Source of the DNA: Serinus canaria
Taxonomy: Eukaryota; Chordata; Aves; Passeriformes; Fringillidae
Assembly (NCBI RefSeq): GCF_022539315.1
Contig: NC_066319.1
Location: forward strand, 26,374,093 to 26,438,092
Length of the DNA: 64,000 nucleotides
Direction of reading: 5' to 3'
The stretch's first letter is position 1. Each line of letters opens with the position of its first letter. Below are positions 10,058-62,967 of the stretch, piece after piece. Under the pieces are notes generated by a model. The model was not told where the DNA came from. It did no database searches and worked only from the letters and a program-made list of their open reading frames with translations. The translations under genes and the position numbers were made by a program.

Positions 10058-11491
10058 GTGAGTGCGGGAACCACGGACCCTCCGCCCGGCGTCCCCCACC
10101 GCAGCCGCGGGAGCCCCGGTGTGCGGGGAGCAGCTCCGCCCGCCAGCGGCGTGCGCGCAGGGGCCGCGGGGACTGGCCCCGCAGGAAAGCGCTGGTTTGG
10201 ATCCTTGGAAAGGCAAAACGTATATGCACGCACACAGAACTGTGAGACTTCGTGCTCTGGGTCACAGAAGTGCCTAAGAACAGCACCAAGAGTAAAAACA
10301 GCGTCTCGTATCTGATGCTGCCCATCCACGAGGCGTTAGACCCGGCCACCGATCTTCGCTATTGCTGTATTTATTCTTGCAAATGCAAAAAGCCATGACA
10401 GCACGCAGGTCTACCCAGTACAAAGTGCTGCGAGCACATAACTTCATACGTGCCAGCGTCCTAGCATGCTGGAATACCAAGGGATTCTTGCAATCCAGTG
10501 TTTCAGCAGTGCTTTTACTGTTAACCGCATGCATAATAGAGCCTGAAATGAGCTTGCAGTGAACTTGGTCTTTGGGATCCTAAAGCTTGGCTTTTGTGGT
10601 GGTAAGGGAGCTGTAGTACGCAGATACGTGGTTAACTGGTGAATGTGTATTTATGATCTTCTTACCACCTGTCAAAGTAATTTGTATTCTAAAACCATCA
10701 AAGATAACATAGTTTGAGAGTCTTGTTTCAAGGACTGATGTTAGTGCTTAGTAGACGAGAAAATATGTCACCACTGAGGTTATGAATTTTCTCACGGGCT
10801 TTGCTTTTCTTCCCTCCCCCCACCTCTTCTAGGGTTTAATGGCAGTCCTGGCCCATCTCATCAATCCAGTCTTGAGCAGATGAACCTCAAAGAAGAAATA
10901 GTAGTGAAGGTGGTGGAGCCAGAAGAAAGCTCTGAGGACATGGTAGTGGTTCCACCTAGTCAAGAACAAATGCCTTTTCTGGGGACATCAGGCGGTGCTT
11001 CCTCTGGGAAAGTAAAAGCCAAAACAAAAGGCGGGTGCCAGGCAGACCAAAATGAAATGACTGAAGAGGACCTACTGCAGATTCAGCAGACCCAAATACA
11101 GGTGATCCAGTCTGGCTTTGACAGTGTCAACCACAATCTTCGGCTGCTGCAGCAAGGCATGCAAGATCTGAGTAACAGCATCAGCATCATGGCACATACG
11201 CTTGTTGCTATCAAGAACATCTATGTGAAAAACAACACTGGCCCAACCACACATGCCACTGCATCTACTCAGACCACAGCTGGGTACCTGAGCCCAGGAT
11301 CCCCCCAGCTCTCCCCTGCTAAGGACAGAGCTAGAGCACAAGTGGCTGGAAGCAGCAGCAGAAGCAGCAGCTGCAGCTCCAGCTCCATGTCACAAGAACC
11401 AGGTCCTTCTGAGTTTCCTAGGCCCCCCCTGAGAACCATTAAGAAAGAACATCCAAATGGCTGCTACTACTTCTGCTTTGCAGATGTGTAA
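9604..11491 (+). CDS. Uncharacterised Myb/SANT-like domain protein, 370 aa
   Basis: Two exons (9604-10057 and 10833-11491) join at ATGG|GTGAGT and TTCTAG|GGTTT to give 370 codons. Residues 1-12 contain a basic PKRRK patch. Residues about 12-85 look like a Myb/SANT-like DNA-binding domain of the type in NAIF1, MSANTD and TSNARE1 proteins: FNEAETEVLIEQVLKHE, KRKVWELIRHKVNPVA and DVEDLKKRWRDLKRR. Residues 90-125 are Pro/Ala-rich. Residues 228-282 form an amphipathic, probably coiled-coil segment (LLQIQQTQIQVIQ, LRLLQQGMQDL), followed by a Ser-rich tract and a conserved-looking Cys/aromatic tail CYYFCFADV. LKEE (170-173) and IKKE (354-357) fit the sumoylation consensus. The start is the first ATG followed by the domain; an in-frame upstream ATG at 9322 lies in the promoter and is less likely. 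Probably a nuclear DNA-binding protein; I do not know its name. Relatives of this domain derive from Harbinger-type transposons (family knowledge). Confidence 0.85.
10058..10832 (+). other. Intron of the Myb/SANT gene
   Basis: A 775-bp GT-AG intron. Its first 140 bp remain CpG-rich. No other feature seen. Confidence 0.8.
10833..11491 (+). CDS. Myb/SANT gene, exon 2 (terminal)
   Basis: A polypyrimidine tract and CTTCTAG acceptor precede GGTTTAATGGC. The exon encodes residues 152-370: acidic VVEPEESSED, a coiled-coil segment, a Ser-rich tract and the C-terminal CYYFCFADV before TAA. Base composition is ordinary, unlike exon 1. The frame is set by the exon 1 junction. Confidence 0.87.
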
Positions 11492-11810
11492 AACTTGAAT
11501 AGATGTAAAATGACTGTGTTGTTGGGTGCTGATGTATGTTCTGCTCCAGCCTGTGACTTTGAAGGAGCGAAGTGGACTTGCCTCCCATGTTTTTCCCAGT
11601 GGGAAACATTTTGCTATAGGTGGCATTAAACACTAATTACCAGCCTCCAGTTAACCCTGTTGCAGTTGGCTAATAAATTTATTCTCTTTTTTTTATCCTC
11701 TTATTCTCTTAAAAGAAAAACCAAACACATCTATTTTGAGTAAGACTTTTGTCTGTATCAATGTTTGTTTAATGTCACCTTGTGAAAAATAAAAGGCATA
11801 AGAGTGGGGT
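11492..11810 (+). other. Probable 3' UTR of the Myb/SANT gene
   Basis: Follows the TAA stop. AATAAA occurs at 11672-11677 and 11788-11793; the second is followed by GT-rich sequence (GAGTGGGGT) and is the better candidate end. Confidence 0.6.
11788..11793 (+). terminator. Polyadenylation signal, Myb/SANT gene
   Basis: AATAAA about 300 nt after the stop codon; an alternative signal is at 11672-11677. Confidence 0.55.
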
Positions 11811-14800
11811 AAAAAAGTAACATTATGGTTACTAGCACCAGGAGCTAACTTACAGAAGTTACTTGATTCTTAGATTAAAAAAGCCTCAGAAGTAGCTGGC
11901 TCTTTAGGTGCTTCCCTTTTCTAATCGTTATGTTGGGGGTGTTTGCTTGGTTGTTGTTGAGGTTTTAGAAGTCTGAGCTGTGCAAGGCATCACAGGAAGA
12001 GTTTGAGATACTTGCTTATTCTAGGAATGGTTTAGCACTGAACATTCACTGGCATTCAGAAGTCATACAGCATTTTTCCACTTGGCTGTTGTTCATTTAA
12101 ACAAATGGCTGGCTTTTCAAATGCACCTTCTCTTCAGAGACATTGTGTTTTACTGCACTAGCAGGGTAGTCTCTTTTTTTAACCAGTCACATGGTTAAAA
12201 CAGAGAAATACAGAAAAATGAGGAATGGATGAGTGATGCCTGTTTCTGTCATACAGGTTATATGTAGGCTGTATCTTCATCTGCTTTTGTAAGCCTTACA
12301 GAATCAATACCACAGTGTTTGAAACACAGAGAACAAAGAGCTTTGTATTGTTTTACATGAAATAGAAATCAGATTTGCTGTTAAATTACAGGAGACAGGG
12401 GCTCACTTCATTCCAGACAAATGCTCCTGCATAATTTAGAAAGTTTTCATTATCATTTCCTTTCTCATAACTATATAGCCAAGGAGGAAGAAAATGAGGA
12501 AGAGTTGGAGCAAAATGTAACCTGGTGTCAACTCTGAGACAAGCAAAAATCATTTTATCTTCATGCCAAAAAGAAAAAATTGCCATTTCGTATTGTCGCT
12601 GGCACGATTTTGTGTTTCAGGCTTATGTATTCGAGCCACTCTACTTTGCACAATTCAGAAGTAGCAGAGGTGCAATGGTCTTCTATCTGGCATCTGTACC
12701 AGAGGTCAGACAAAAACAGTCTCACCTGTCATTTTGTCCAATGACTTGAAAAATCATACAGGTGCTCTTTGTAAGCATTTATTACCAACATTTAAAAAGG
12801 TTCTGCAGATAAATTTGGCCTATAGCAATGACTAGCTGTTTCTAGTGTTACAGTCAGTTTGCACAAGCATTCCTGCTGCAGGAATTTAGCAATTACAAAT
12901 AACAGGGAATCACAATTAAACTGCCCCTCTCCTAGAAGCATAAGAATATGTAATCATAGCATAAGGTATGCCACTTTTGCAGTCAGCTTTGACTAAGCAC
13001 CACCATATGAAAATGTACTTCGTGTCCGCCATTACACCATTTTGGTGTACTGAATTAACTCGTCTGCACTTCAAAAACCAGCCACTGCTGCCTACTAAAA
13101 TGTGAAAACAGGGTAATCAGTTAGCAAGTGTTTCCCTTCAGAATCACAGATGGAGTAAAATATGAAAATATCTCACAAAAATAAGATGTATACGTGTACA
13201 GCACAATGTTCATTGGGATTAATGCCTTAAAGAAGAGAAAGTTGTTTTTTCCAGGTTTACCTTAACAAAAGAAGATGGTATGGGAGACAGGTATTAAGAA
13301 ATTGCTGAGTTTAAGAATGGCAAAGAATCCTTCTAAATCATTTTGTTTCTATGTTGTTAAAAGCTTTCCACATTAACTTGTTGGAAGCATTTCTCCCCTA
13401 TCAGTACAGATGGCCTCTCTTGAGCAGGGTTTTCTGTATTTTCTTTTCATGGACACAGAAGGTAATTCATGCTACCATGACATTCCAGGTAGATTAGCAA
13501 ATGTGATCTACCTGGTCCTTCTGGGCAGTTTGAGCTTGTCCAGGTCACAACTGGCAGTTCCTACCTGTCCTTCTCTTGATGTTTCCATTCTTTTTGCAAC
13601 TGTTAATTCTTCAATTCCACATACTACAGCATTTCTTGGGAGAGGTGACTTGTGTCTGCTTTCTCATGTTCCAGTACTGGTTTACATGAGAGGCAGCTGC
13701 AGTGTGAGTAGAGAAGTGCAGCAAGATCCTGTGAGCAGAAGGGGCAGATTGGATCTCTTGTATGAATGAAGACGAGCCAGGCAATGCTAAAAAACACTGT
13801 GGTGGTCAGACAACAACCAGACCTCAACATCAATGTACCACAGCATGTTTGTTCTGATCTTGCTTCTTTCCCTGTGTTTTAGTTGTACCGCTAAAATATA
13901 CTGGAGCCAGATCAAAATCACTCTTCCACTTCTGACACATTCTAGATTTACATCTTTTAAATCCAGAAGGAAACTGAGCTACATCACTACAGAGGGGCAA
14001 AATTGTTATTTTCATCTTCAAATTACTACAGTTGGTTGCTATTTCTTTACACACCCTTTCTGTGATCACATGCACCAACCAGAAGCCATGCCATTAAGTT
14101 TCTGGCTGCTCTTAACAGAAGGTGAAACATAATTTTCTTGGACTGTTACTGAGTAAATGAATTCCCAATTTGTTTCCTGTGAAGCTATTCAGGCTATTTG
14201 TATAAATGACAAGAGCTAATGACCTGGTCATGAAGCTTAATGAAAATACTGCCAATTATTCGAACAAAGGCAGAGCTGGCTTTAAATTTCCCCGAATGCA
14301 TGGCATAACAATGGTAATACTGAGAAAGAGATCCAGGGAATTTTCTCCAATTCTTCTGGACTTCCCTAAAAACTTGTTCTGCTGTGCAAAGTGCAGACTA
14401 TTTTCTGGTAGCATAGGATAAGGACACACAAACTGCAAATATAAATTGTGATAATTTTACACTCTCCTTACACTTCGTGTTACTAGAAAGAGAAATAAAA
14501 GGGTTTTGGAGGAAACTAGAGCAACTGGTAGCTCAACACTGCATTTTCCCCATAGCACTCAGATTCAGTAACAACTTCCATTCATTCATTTCTCTGCTAT
14601 CTGCTGCTTAAGTTTATTGTACAGAGGGAGACGAGTCTTCTCAAGAGACTGCAAAAGCTTAGTGACTACATCCAGACAGCTGATTATCTCCAAAAGAGGT
14701 CAGTTATAGTGACCTGTGACTAAATTAAAAAATACAGTTTTGAAGGGAAAAATGCCATCAGCAGCTGGATTTTCAGGACCACCATATTGTTACTAAAATT

Positions 14801-15180
14801 GACCTGATATGGCTGCGCCAATCATTTATTGTTTAGATGAACAGACAGAAGGGATAAGAACAAATAGGAAGTCAGGTTTCTGAGGTCTATTTGGATTTTT
14901 CTGTAGTTATTAATATACAACACATGAACCTACTAAATCAGTTAAACTTCCATTGAGCCAATAACTTCAATTTGCAATATGAACATATGATTCATGTTGT
15001 AGTAGTACCAACACATGCTTCTTTTTTACTTTCTTGAAACAGAGGGGAAAAAAAATCACTGCTGAAGCACTTTATCCATTTAAATTACAGGGTTACAGTA
15101 GTAAAAAACACTGAAAAATATTTCAGCTAAAGCTTTTTAAGTTAATGAATCATTATACAAACACAATCAAGAATTGAAGT
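11811..15180. other. Intergenic region between convergent genes
   Basis: AT-rich DNA between the 3' end of the Myb/SANT gene and the probable 3' end of TTBK2. Short open frames (such as 13410-13769) have no recognisable similarity. A 10-bp inverted repeat lies at 13485-13515. No gene called. Confidence 0.55.
13485..13515. repeat. Perfect 10-bp inverted repeat (hairpin)
   Basis: CCAGGTAGAT (13485-13494) and its exact reverse complement ATCTACCTGG (13506-13515) flank an 11-nt loop. Confidence 0.7.
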
Positions 15181-15200
15181 TTTGCATGCTGAATGAATAT

Positions 15201-15206
15201 TTTATT
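15201..15206 (-). terminator. TTBK2: Candidate distal TTBK2 polyadenylation signal
   Basis: AATAAA on the minus strand, 7.1 kb downstream of the TTBK2 stop, followed by a short AT-rich stretch. Confidence 0.4.
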
Positions 15207-17120
15207 TAGAACCAGTTTATAAAAATAAAATACAAAATAATTTGAAAACAAAACTTAAACATTGTACAAAGCCTTGATATGGTACAAATGAGAAAATAAA
15301 TAATTACAACTTTATGTACAAATGACCATTACAAGGGCATTAACTCTTTATGCTCTTGGGTGCCTGAGCAAACTTAAATGAAAAGAATGGCTTAGAGGAT
15401 TTCCAAGGAGGGGAAGAGAATTGCAATTACTGAGTAAGAGAATTGAAGGACTCAACATTTGTCTTCCTCAATGGCAAAAAACAATCTCAGAACTACTTCC
15501 CACTTAATTTAATCACACTGCAGACTTTACTATCAAGTACTTGATTTCTTATGGGGTTTACAACATTGTATTTTTAATTAATACATAGATTTAATTCTTT
15601 GTGGTATTGCCCAGAGATTTTAGATTAGCAGCCATTGGTTGGCCACTTCAAAAAGTCAGTACTTGTCTGAAGGCATTGCTGGTGATTCCCATAATTTACT
15701 AGTTTGGATGTTCATAGGAAAGCATTTGAAAATTGGCATCTGTTAACACAAGCACTGCAACTTGAGTCTGGGCTGACTCTACAGAAAAGAAAGTTAAAAG
15801 CTGGGGAAGAATTTCCAATCTTGCTCTCTAGCCAACGAAAGTAAAGAGGATGCAGAGAAGGCTGCTTGGCAAGAAATCCAGATCTCCAGTCAGAAGAAAA
15901 AGATGTGAAATTGTCAAAAAAATCCTACTTCACTTTGCATCAAACCTTTATGACCATGCCTGCCATGCAGCAGAAACTGGTTTAAAAGGATCTGAAGCCA
16001 GGCAGACCAAAATAATTACATTGCATCTTTTGGAGCAAGCTGTTCTGCTGTTACCATAGACCCTTTACATAAAAGGTCAAAGATCAAGTGATCTCAAAAC
16101 AAACATGAAATTAATTCCAGCTGAATTCCCACAGACACTTGTGGATGATGGGGGCCTCCCATGAGTAGCCCACTTGGGATACTGTTTTAAAAGAAACCAC
16201 ATTGTACTCTTGGCCAAAGCTGGCTCTCAACAGTAATTCTGACAGAAAAGGAGAGATCCAGAGGCATGTCATGTAATAATAACAACAACAATACGAAAAT
16301 TAGCATTTTCCAATTTAAAACACAGCAGTGGAAAATTTTATAGAGTGACTTTATCTTTTCAGTCCCTAATCAGGGGAAAGAGCCTTAACAAAACAGGTCC
16401 CAATACCAATTTTAATGAAGTTGCACCTGCACAAGAACAGCAAGAACTCCCAAGGGTCCAAGCTCTTCATGTAGAGGAGAAAGAGGAGCATAGCATTTGG
16501 GTTTGTCATTATCATTGTTGAGAGAGAATGTGTTATCATCAATGGAGAGTAAATCAGCCCACCTGTTCAAACCTGGATGGCAAGAATCATTGCAAAGTTA
16601 ATACATCAATCTTTTAAACAATGGACTCCTGTACATTTTTCCTTAAAAAACCCAACCAAACAAAAACCCCTCCTTAAAGATATATATTTAAAAGACTGAT
16701 TATTTAAACCATATGAAAATGAGTGGTAAAAGCTTTTTGGTATTTGACAATATCATAAGACAATTATTGTAGAATCTAAGCTGATTTTGTATAATTTCTC
16801 TTTCACAAATATTGTGTAGGGAAAAGGAACACTGGCTTCAAGCAGACAGGTGAGGTATTCTTATGTGATGTGCATGTTTATGCAATTTGATGAGCTAAGA
16901 AATGTATGACCTATGCCTGTGTATTGCATGTAGTCATAATATTGAACCTCACTTCCTTTTACCAGCATTCCTGGTAACGAAAAATGGTACTAATTACAAC
17001 CAAAGACATTTGAGCCAAAAGCAAAACAGCAAACAAATCCAATCAGTTCACTGCCTACTTGATTAGCTAAAAGAAGTTAAATAAAAATATTATGTCCTGT
17101 TCTATAAATTTCAGAAAGAG

Positions 17121-17220
17121 GAATCATAGAATCATCAAGGTTGGAAAACACCCCCAAGATCCAAGTTCAACTGCTAACCTAGCACTGCCATGTTCACCAT
17201 CCAATGAGCACCCAAAGCTT
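17121..17220 (-). mobile_element. CR1 LINE fragment
   Basis: GAATCATAGAATCATCAAGG then TTGGAAAA and CTAACCTAGCACTGCCATG resemble the reverse complement of the bird CR1 3' end, with its ATTCTATGATTC terminal repeats. It is truncated and has no reading frame. The right end is uncertain. Confidence 0.8.
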
Positions 17221-17972
17221 TCACCAGTTGAAGAGAGGACTCATGGATAAAGTCAAGGCCTTTATCCAGCCAACAGTTCTCTGACCATTCCTAAAAGTGG
17301 AAAAGCATACAGAGGAATCACAGGAATCTTGGTGTTAACCTAAGCAGACCCTGACTCACTGAGAATGACAAGACAGACATGGCTCTTATCACCTCACAGC
17401 ATCAGTCCTGCATGAAAAAATTCATGTATTATAAGCCTGTCATGAGAAAGAGTTTGACTTTGAGCTCTCTTTTATTCTCCTATTCCTTTTCAGAAGACTA
17501 CTCTTTCATTTAAGATATTTATAAAAATTGGAGGCACATATAATTCATTTTCCATTAGACCCTTTTAAGAAATTGGAATAATTACATTCTTCTTACCAGA
17601 ATTTATGCCTCTAAGTGTTCCATAAAAATGTTCAGTTCATTACAGAAAAAATCTGTTTTCAGGAAAAAAGACGGTACTGTAAATCTGGCTTTATCTACAT
17701 TCTCATCAAAGAGAAAAAGAAAAAAAAAATTAGAAGCATTACAGTCAACCATTACATAAATATTACTGCAATATGAAGGACTTACAGGAGTTTTGCCCAA
17801 GTAGGACTATAGGATGAGGCCTTGTAATATGAAAAAGACACAAAATCAGAATTAGGGCATAGGGACATTGCAGTAGATGAAAAGGAGACCAGAGTAGATC
17901 AAAGAAAAAACAGGCTTGGCTCACTCTGGCAAATAAATTCCAGTGAACAGGATGGAATAGCTGAGACTCTTC

Positions 17973-18103
17973 CTATCTATATGTATATACACACATATGT
18001 ATGTATGTATATATATATCTCTATATAATATACAATATCTATATAAGTGTATATGAAGATACACTTAGGTACAAATGTGTATTTATATATATATATATAA
18101 AAT
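17973..18103. repeat. AT-rich (TATA/TATG)n microsatellite
   Basis: Alternating TATATG, TATGTATG and ATATATAT runs with interruptions; two TA blocks at about 18005-18050 and 18083-18100. Confidence 0.75.
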
Positions 18104-20324
18104 CAAAATTGTGTGTTTTCCCAGCAATAGTTATTACCATAATACTACAAATCGTAGATGATAGAGCTCCAGCAAGTCTTTTTCAGATGAAAAATATTTC
18201 AAGCTATTTTTAATATATAGGACCAAATCTTTCTTATACATCAAGACTGTTTAATGAGGTATGCAAGAAAGCTTGATCTCAAACATGCAGACTTCAAGGT
18301 GAGAATATGTCCAGATTTCCCAAGACAGGATGTGGCTGGTGGCTGTAATGAATGCCTTGTGTCACTCTGCAGGGCTTTGCCTCCTGTATGTTTATATATA
18401 ACTAGCAGTTAAGACCTCATCTTGCTCCTGCCTTTGAGCAGTGAAATCTTCTATGCTTATTGATCCTGCTCAAGCAGTAGATAGGTGCTTAGCATCATAC
18501 AACTTGCCAACGTTGCTTTATTGTATCACACTTTTTATTATTCTAGCAGGGTTTTACCTAAGTAGTAATTGGCATTTGTAATTAATAAAAAGGTTAATTA
18601 ATATTGATTTTTGAGGTTGTAACTTAGATTGATTTTACCATGCAATATTGTAGCACAAAAGTCTGTGTGAAATGTTTGGTGATTTCAAGTTCTATTTTAG
18701 TTTAAAGGCTTCATGCCTCAGTTTCTCTAAAAAATGTTCCAAAGTGCTGGCCACAACACAGAATACACCATAAAGAGGAAATGAGCGTGCAGCATCTGCA
18801 CCTGCTACATGTCATGGCTCCATTGCACTGCCCACCAAAGAAAGGGAGAAGACAAAGCAACAGCTCCTTGAATTTTATTATTTCCCAGCTAATATTACTA
18901 TATAAACTGTTGTGTGCTATGCAGAGTAATGGTAGCCATTTTGTACAATGGAGAAAAATCTTCCCCGTCCCTGAAAATGTGTTGCAGGTAACCTGCCAGA
19001 AACTATTCACACACACTCTGCACAAGTGTCACACACATGCACATCGGTGGTTTTCTGCAGAGTCATTTCCACATTCAAATACTGAGGCTTACAGAGTCCT
19101 TAATGATTATATAGGCCCTCTAGAAATATTAAGCTAATATTTATGTATGAGTTGATCAGTTGACCATTACTTAATAACATTAACAGATTGCTATGTTAGA
19201 CTACAGTAAGCATTTCTGTAAACTTTTGGGAGAAATGTTTCAAGAAACAAAAACTCAAGAAGAGCAGGTAGTTCAAGCTAAGTTATTCACAATTGCTCAT
19301 CCATTCACATTTTCATGATTTTCTCCTTAGATCCTGTTAAATCTACAGCAAAAAAGCAACTGGGGGTATACAGTCCTTCTACCTGTTCGTCACCAAAAGA
19401 AGCCTGAGGCACCAATCATGACTGATTTCTCTTTTTCTTTTTGGCATAGTTTACTATTTTTACATTGGCAAGTAGTTCAAGTACGAGTGAATTTCTACAG
19501 CATTGGTTTATTTTACATAGTAATGTCTAACAATGGACAAGCCTGCACTTTGAAGACAACAAAACAGAGGTGTTCTATGTTTTCTCACCTGTAAAGCAGT
19601 TACCATTTCTGGATCCTGTTACACTAGAGAGAAAATATAAATACCTCAACTTCAGCATTTTCAGGCAGGGATGCATAAAGTTAGTACTTATGAAAACTGA
19701 CAATGTAACATAGGAATAAACTTACATGATGATAATAAATGCTTTTCAGAAATAAGTAAAAATAATCATGAGCTGCCATACCACCTTAACAAATAATTTC
19801 AGCAAGTGCCCAGGACAAAAACATCACAACGTGACCAAATTCTTTTTTTTGCGGTATACCATAAGGAAACATGTTGAAAACAGGAAGGAAAAGATGGAAT
19901 TTGTTGTTGTCACATTCATCCATTAGGTATTCATAGACTGTCACTGTTCCTATATGACAAGTATTCACAATTTAGAACTCATATCATGAAATAAAAATGA
20001 GCAAGACCTATTTGTAATAAAAAATAAAAATACCTTTTGAGTCTTTGTTCTTGTTCCATATGCAAATGTATACATGAAATTAGAAATAAAAAAAAAAAAA
20101 AAACCAAGCTGCAACACAAAACATTGGCTGGTTGAGAAATCAGCAGTCCTTCAATTTTATACCAAGGTATAAAGGCTATTAGAATTTGTGCATTCCGGAT
20201 TTTTTTGGCAGGGGTGCAGGGGAGAATAGAAGAGGTAAATATACAGGAACTAACAGAAAGGGAACTGTACTATTTGTCGTCCATAAATTACAAATGAAAA
20301 ATGAGAAAGAATGAGTTTATATAA

Positions 20325-20365
20325 GCATATACATATATGTATATATAAATATTTATACTATATAA
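20325..20365. repeat. TA-rich microsatellite
   Basis: CATATACATATATGTATATATAA-like alternating purine-pyrimidine stretch in the probable TTBK2 3' UTR. Confidence 0.6.
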
Positions 20366-22289
20366 TTTACCATGAGGACATGCAATTATTGGTATAGCAC
20401 CTATTATACATTATAATACAAAGGAATAGGACTTTGCAATGGTATAGTTTCTTCAGAAAAAGCAGGTATACCCTACCTATTGCATTCATCTGTAGTGCTT
20501 GAAACCTGAATGAAATTAAGGTTCCACACTGTGCTACATTACATATGGGAAACAATATACATAGTAAGAAAAGAAAAAAATCAACATAGTCTGACAAAGC
20601 AAGTGAAATTCAGTGCAGCTCTAGGGCAGCTTTAATGCAGCATTAGAATGTGTTAGCTCAGAGACAAAATATTCCCTTTTAAATCCAAAAGTATTCATTT
20701 GGCAGAGGTTAAATAAAAAAACACAGATGCTGGCTGGAGAGGCATACGACTACAGCAAGCAGATCAGTAATTGACAAATCTCCTATGCATCCAGAGTCCC
20801 CACAACAGGAATCATTAGGGAGAAGAGCTGACTGCATCTTTCCCAGGCTTGTGTTCTTGTCTGTCCCTATTCTGACCCACTATGCTTTTCTGAACATAGC
20901 AAAAGGTGCCATACCTTTCATTCCCTACAGGGCTCCTGCAGAGCACAAGATGTTACTGAGTAACTACCTAATAAAGTTGGAGGAATTAAACACCATGGAA
21001 TTTACTGAGAGTCAACACAGCTTCGCTATCAAAAACACATTTGGGAAACTGAATTACAAGAATCCAATATAAAAATATCTCAGATTTCTTTCCATATATT
21101 TTGATTTGATGATTAATATTCTTACCCAGATTTTGTAAGGGTGTTAAGTATATTTCCGTCACCCCTAACCTATCAAGTTCATAAAGTAGACAATTTCCTC
21201 ATCGCTGTTTCATCTTTCATAATTTTAGAAAACAAATGACCAAAAATCCAAAACTTGATTGGTAATCATCTCTGCAATGCAAGATCTGTGGTTTAAGTGA
21301 TCCATAACTAATGGAAAAACAAAAAGTCAGCAATAACTAAGGTTCTTTTTTCAGTTGAATTAAGGGGGTAAAGAAAGGTTCTTATTTTCTAACTTATATT
21401 GCATTTTACTGTAAATCTGCAACATCCAGTGAAGGTCATACATCTACTCCTTTCCCTTATTTCCTAGGAGGGAATGCTTTTCCAAATCCTACCAAATGTG
21501 GTTTGAAGAACTCCACTATGACACCCAGAAAACTGTGTGATATAGAACTGAGAATCGGCTTCTTGGATCCTAATTACTGCTAAGCAAATTTCTAAATAGT
21601 ATCGGTACAAAAACATCTTGTCAAATATTGATTTTTTAAATTTCATCAGTGTCAAGAAGGGGTAAGGTATATGATACTTAGGTAAGAAATCTGTGCCATG
21701 ATAGGAGACAAAATAAGCACTCAGTGACTCAGAGGAGAGTGCAGCTCAAAATGGAAGAAATTTATAAGGCAGAAATATCATCTTCTAAAGTGTGTGCTTT
21801 TTTAAAACTGCAAAGAAATGCTTCAGCAGTACTTATCTCCCGAGTAGTGACATCATTTTGGGAATGACTGTTTCAGGCTTTCTTACATACTCCTTGAGTA
21901 TGCCATGCCTTAAATAATAAGGCCAAATCTTCTAACTAGGGAAACTAAACACATTGAGATTAATACCATTTTAAAACACTCACCTTCCAGATACTTTTTC
22001 ACTCTAAATACATTGCACCTCTTTGACTACCCAGCCATTCTTACCCTGGCCTCTACTTCCCATCTTGTGGATCTGCTTGCTGCCTGCTCTAAGGCAAAGC
22101 CTGGCCACTTATTTACACAGAATGCTTTCTCATGAATAGTTTACAATGGCTACTTTCTTTAAAATGTGCAGATTCAACACCTTCTTTTTAATATACTTTT
22201 TTTTTTGATTATTTTTTTAAATACACAGTACACAGACACAACATGCATCAGATTTAGGAGGAGACTTTATACCTGTCAAGGCCCAGTTC

Positions 22290-62967
<40,678 letters not shown>

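Larger units (their letters stand above)
8440..10200. promoter_or_regulatory. CpG island covering both divergent starts
   Basis: GC content and CpG density rise abruptly here compared with the AT-rich surroundings. The island covers CDAN1 exon 1 and the first exon of the plus-strand Myb/SANT gene. The boundaries are estimated by eye. Confidence 0.85.
15181..22289 (-). other. TTBK2: Probable long 3' UTR of TTBK2
   Basis: From the TTBK2 stop downstream on the minus strand I find no further coding sequence. An AATAAA in a CTAAATAAAATATTC context lies at 15206-15201. A 7-kb 3' UTR is an inference; nearer AATAAA matches exist (for example around 18.5 and 18.9 kb) and could be used instead. The region contains a CR1 fragment and an AT microsatellite. 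Confidence 0.45.

Noticed and set aside
8401..10349. Many long overlapping open frames on both strands in the CpG island (for example 8401-9159, 8435-9298, 9499-10329)
   Set aside because: They arise because GC-rich DNA has few stop codons. They are Arg/Pro/Ala-rich, conflict with each other and with the two supported genes, and contain no recognisable domain.
13410..13769. 119-codon plus-strand open frame in the intergenic region
   Set aside because: No recognisable domain, no promoter context and ordinary composition; length is within chance for 64 kb.
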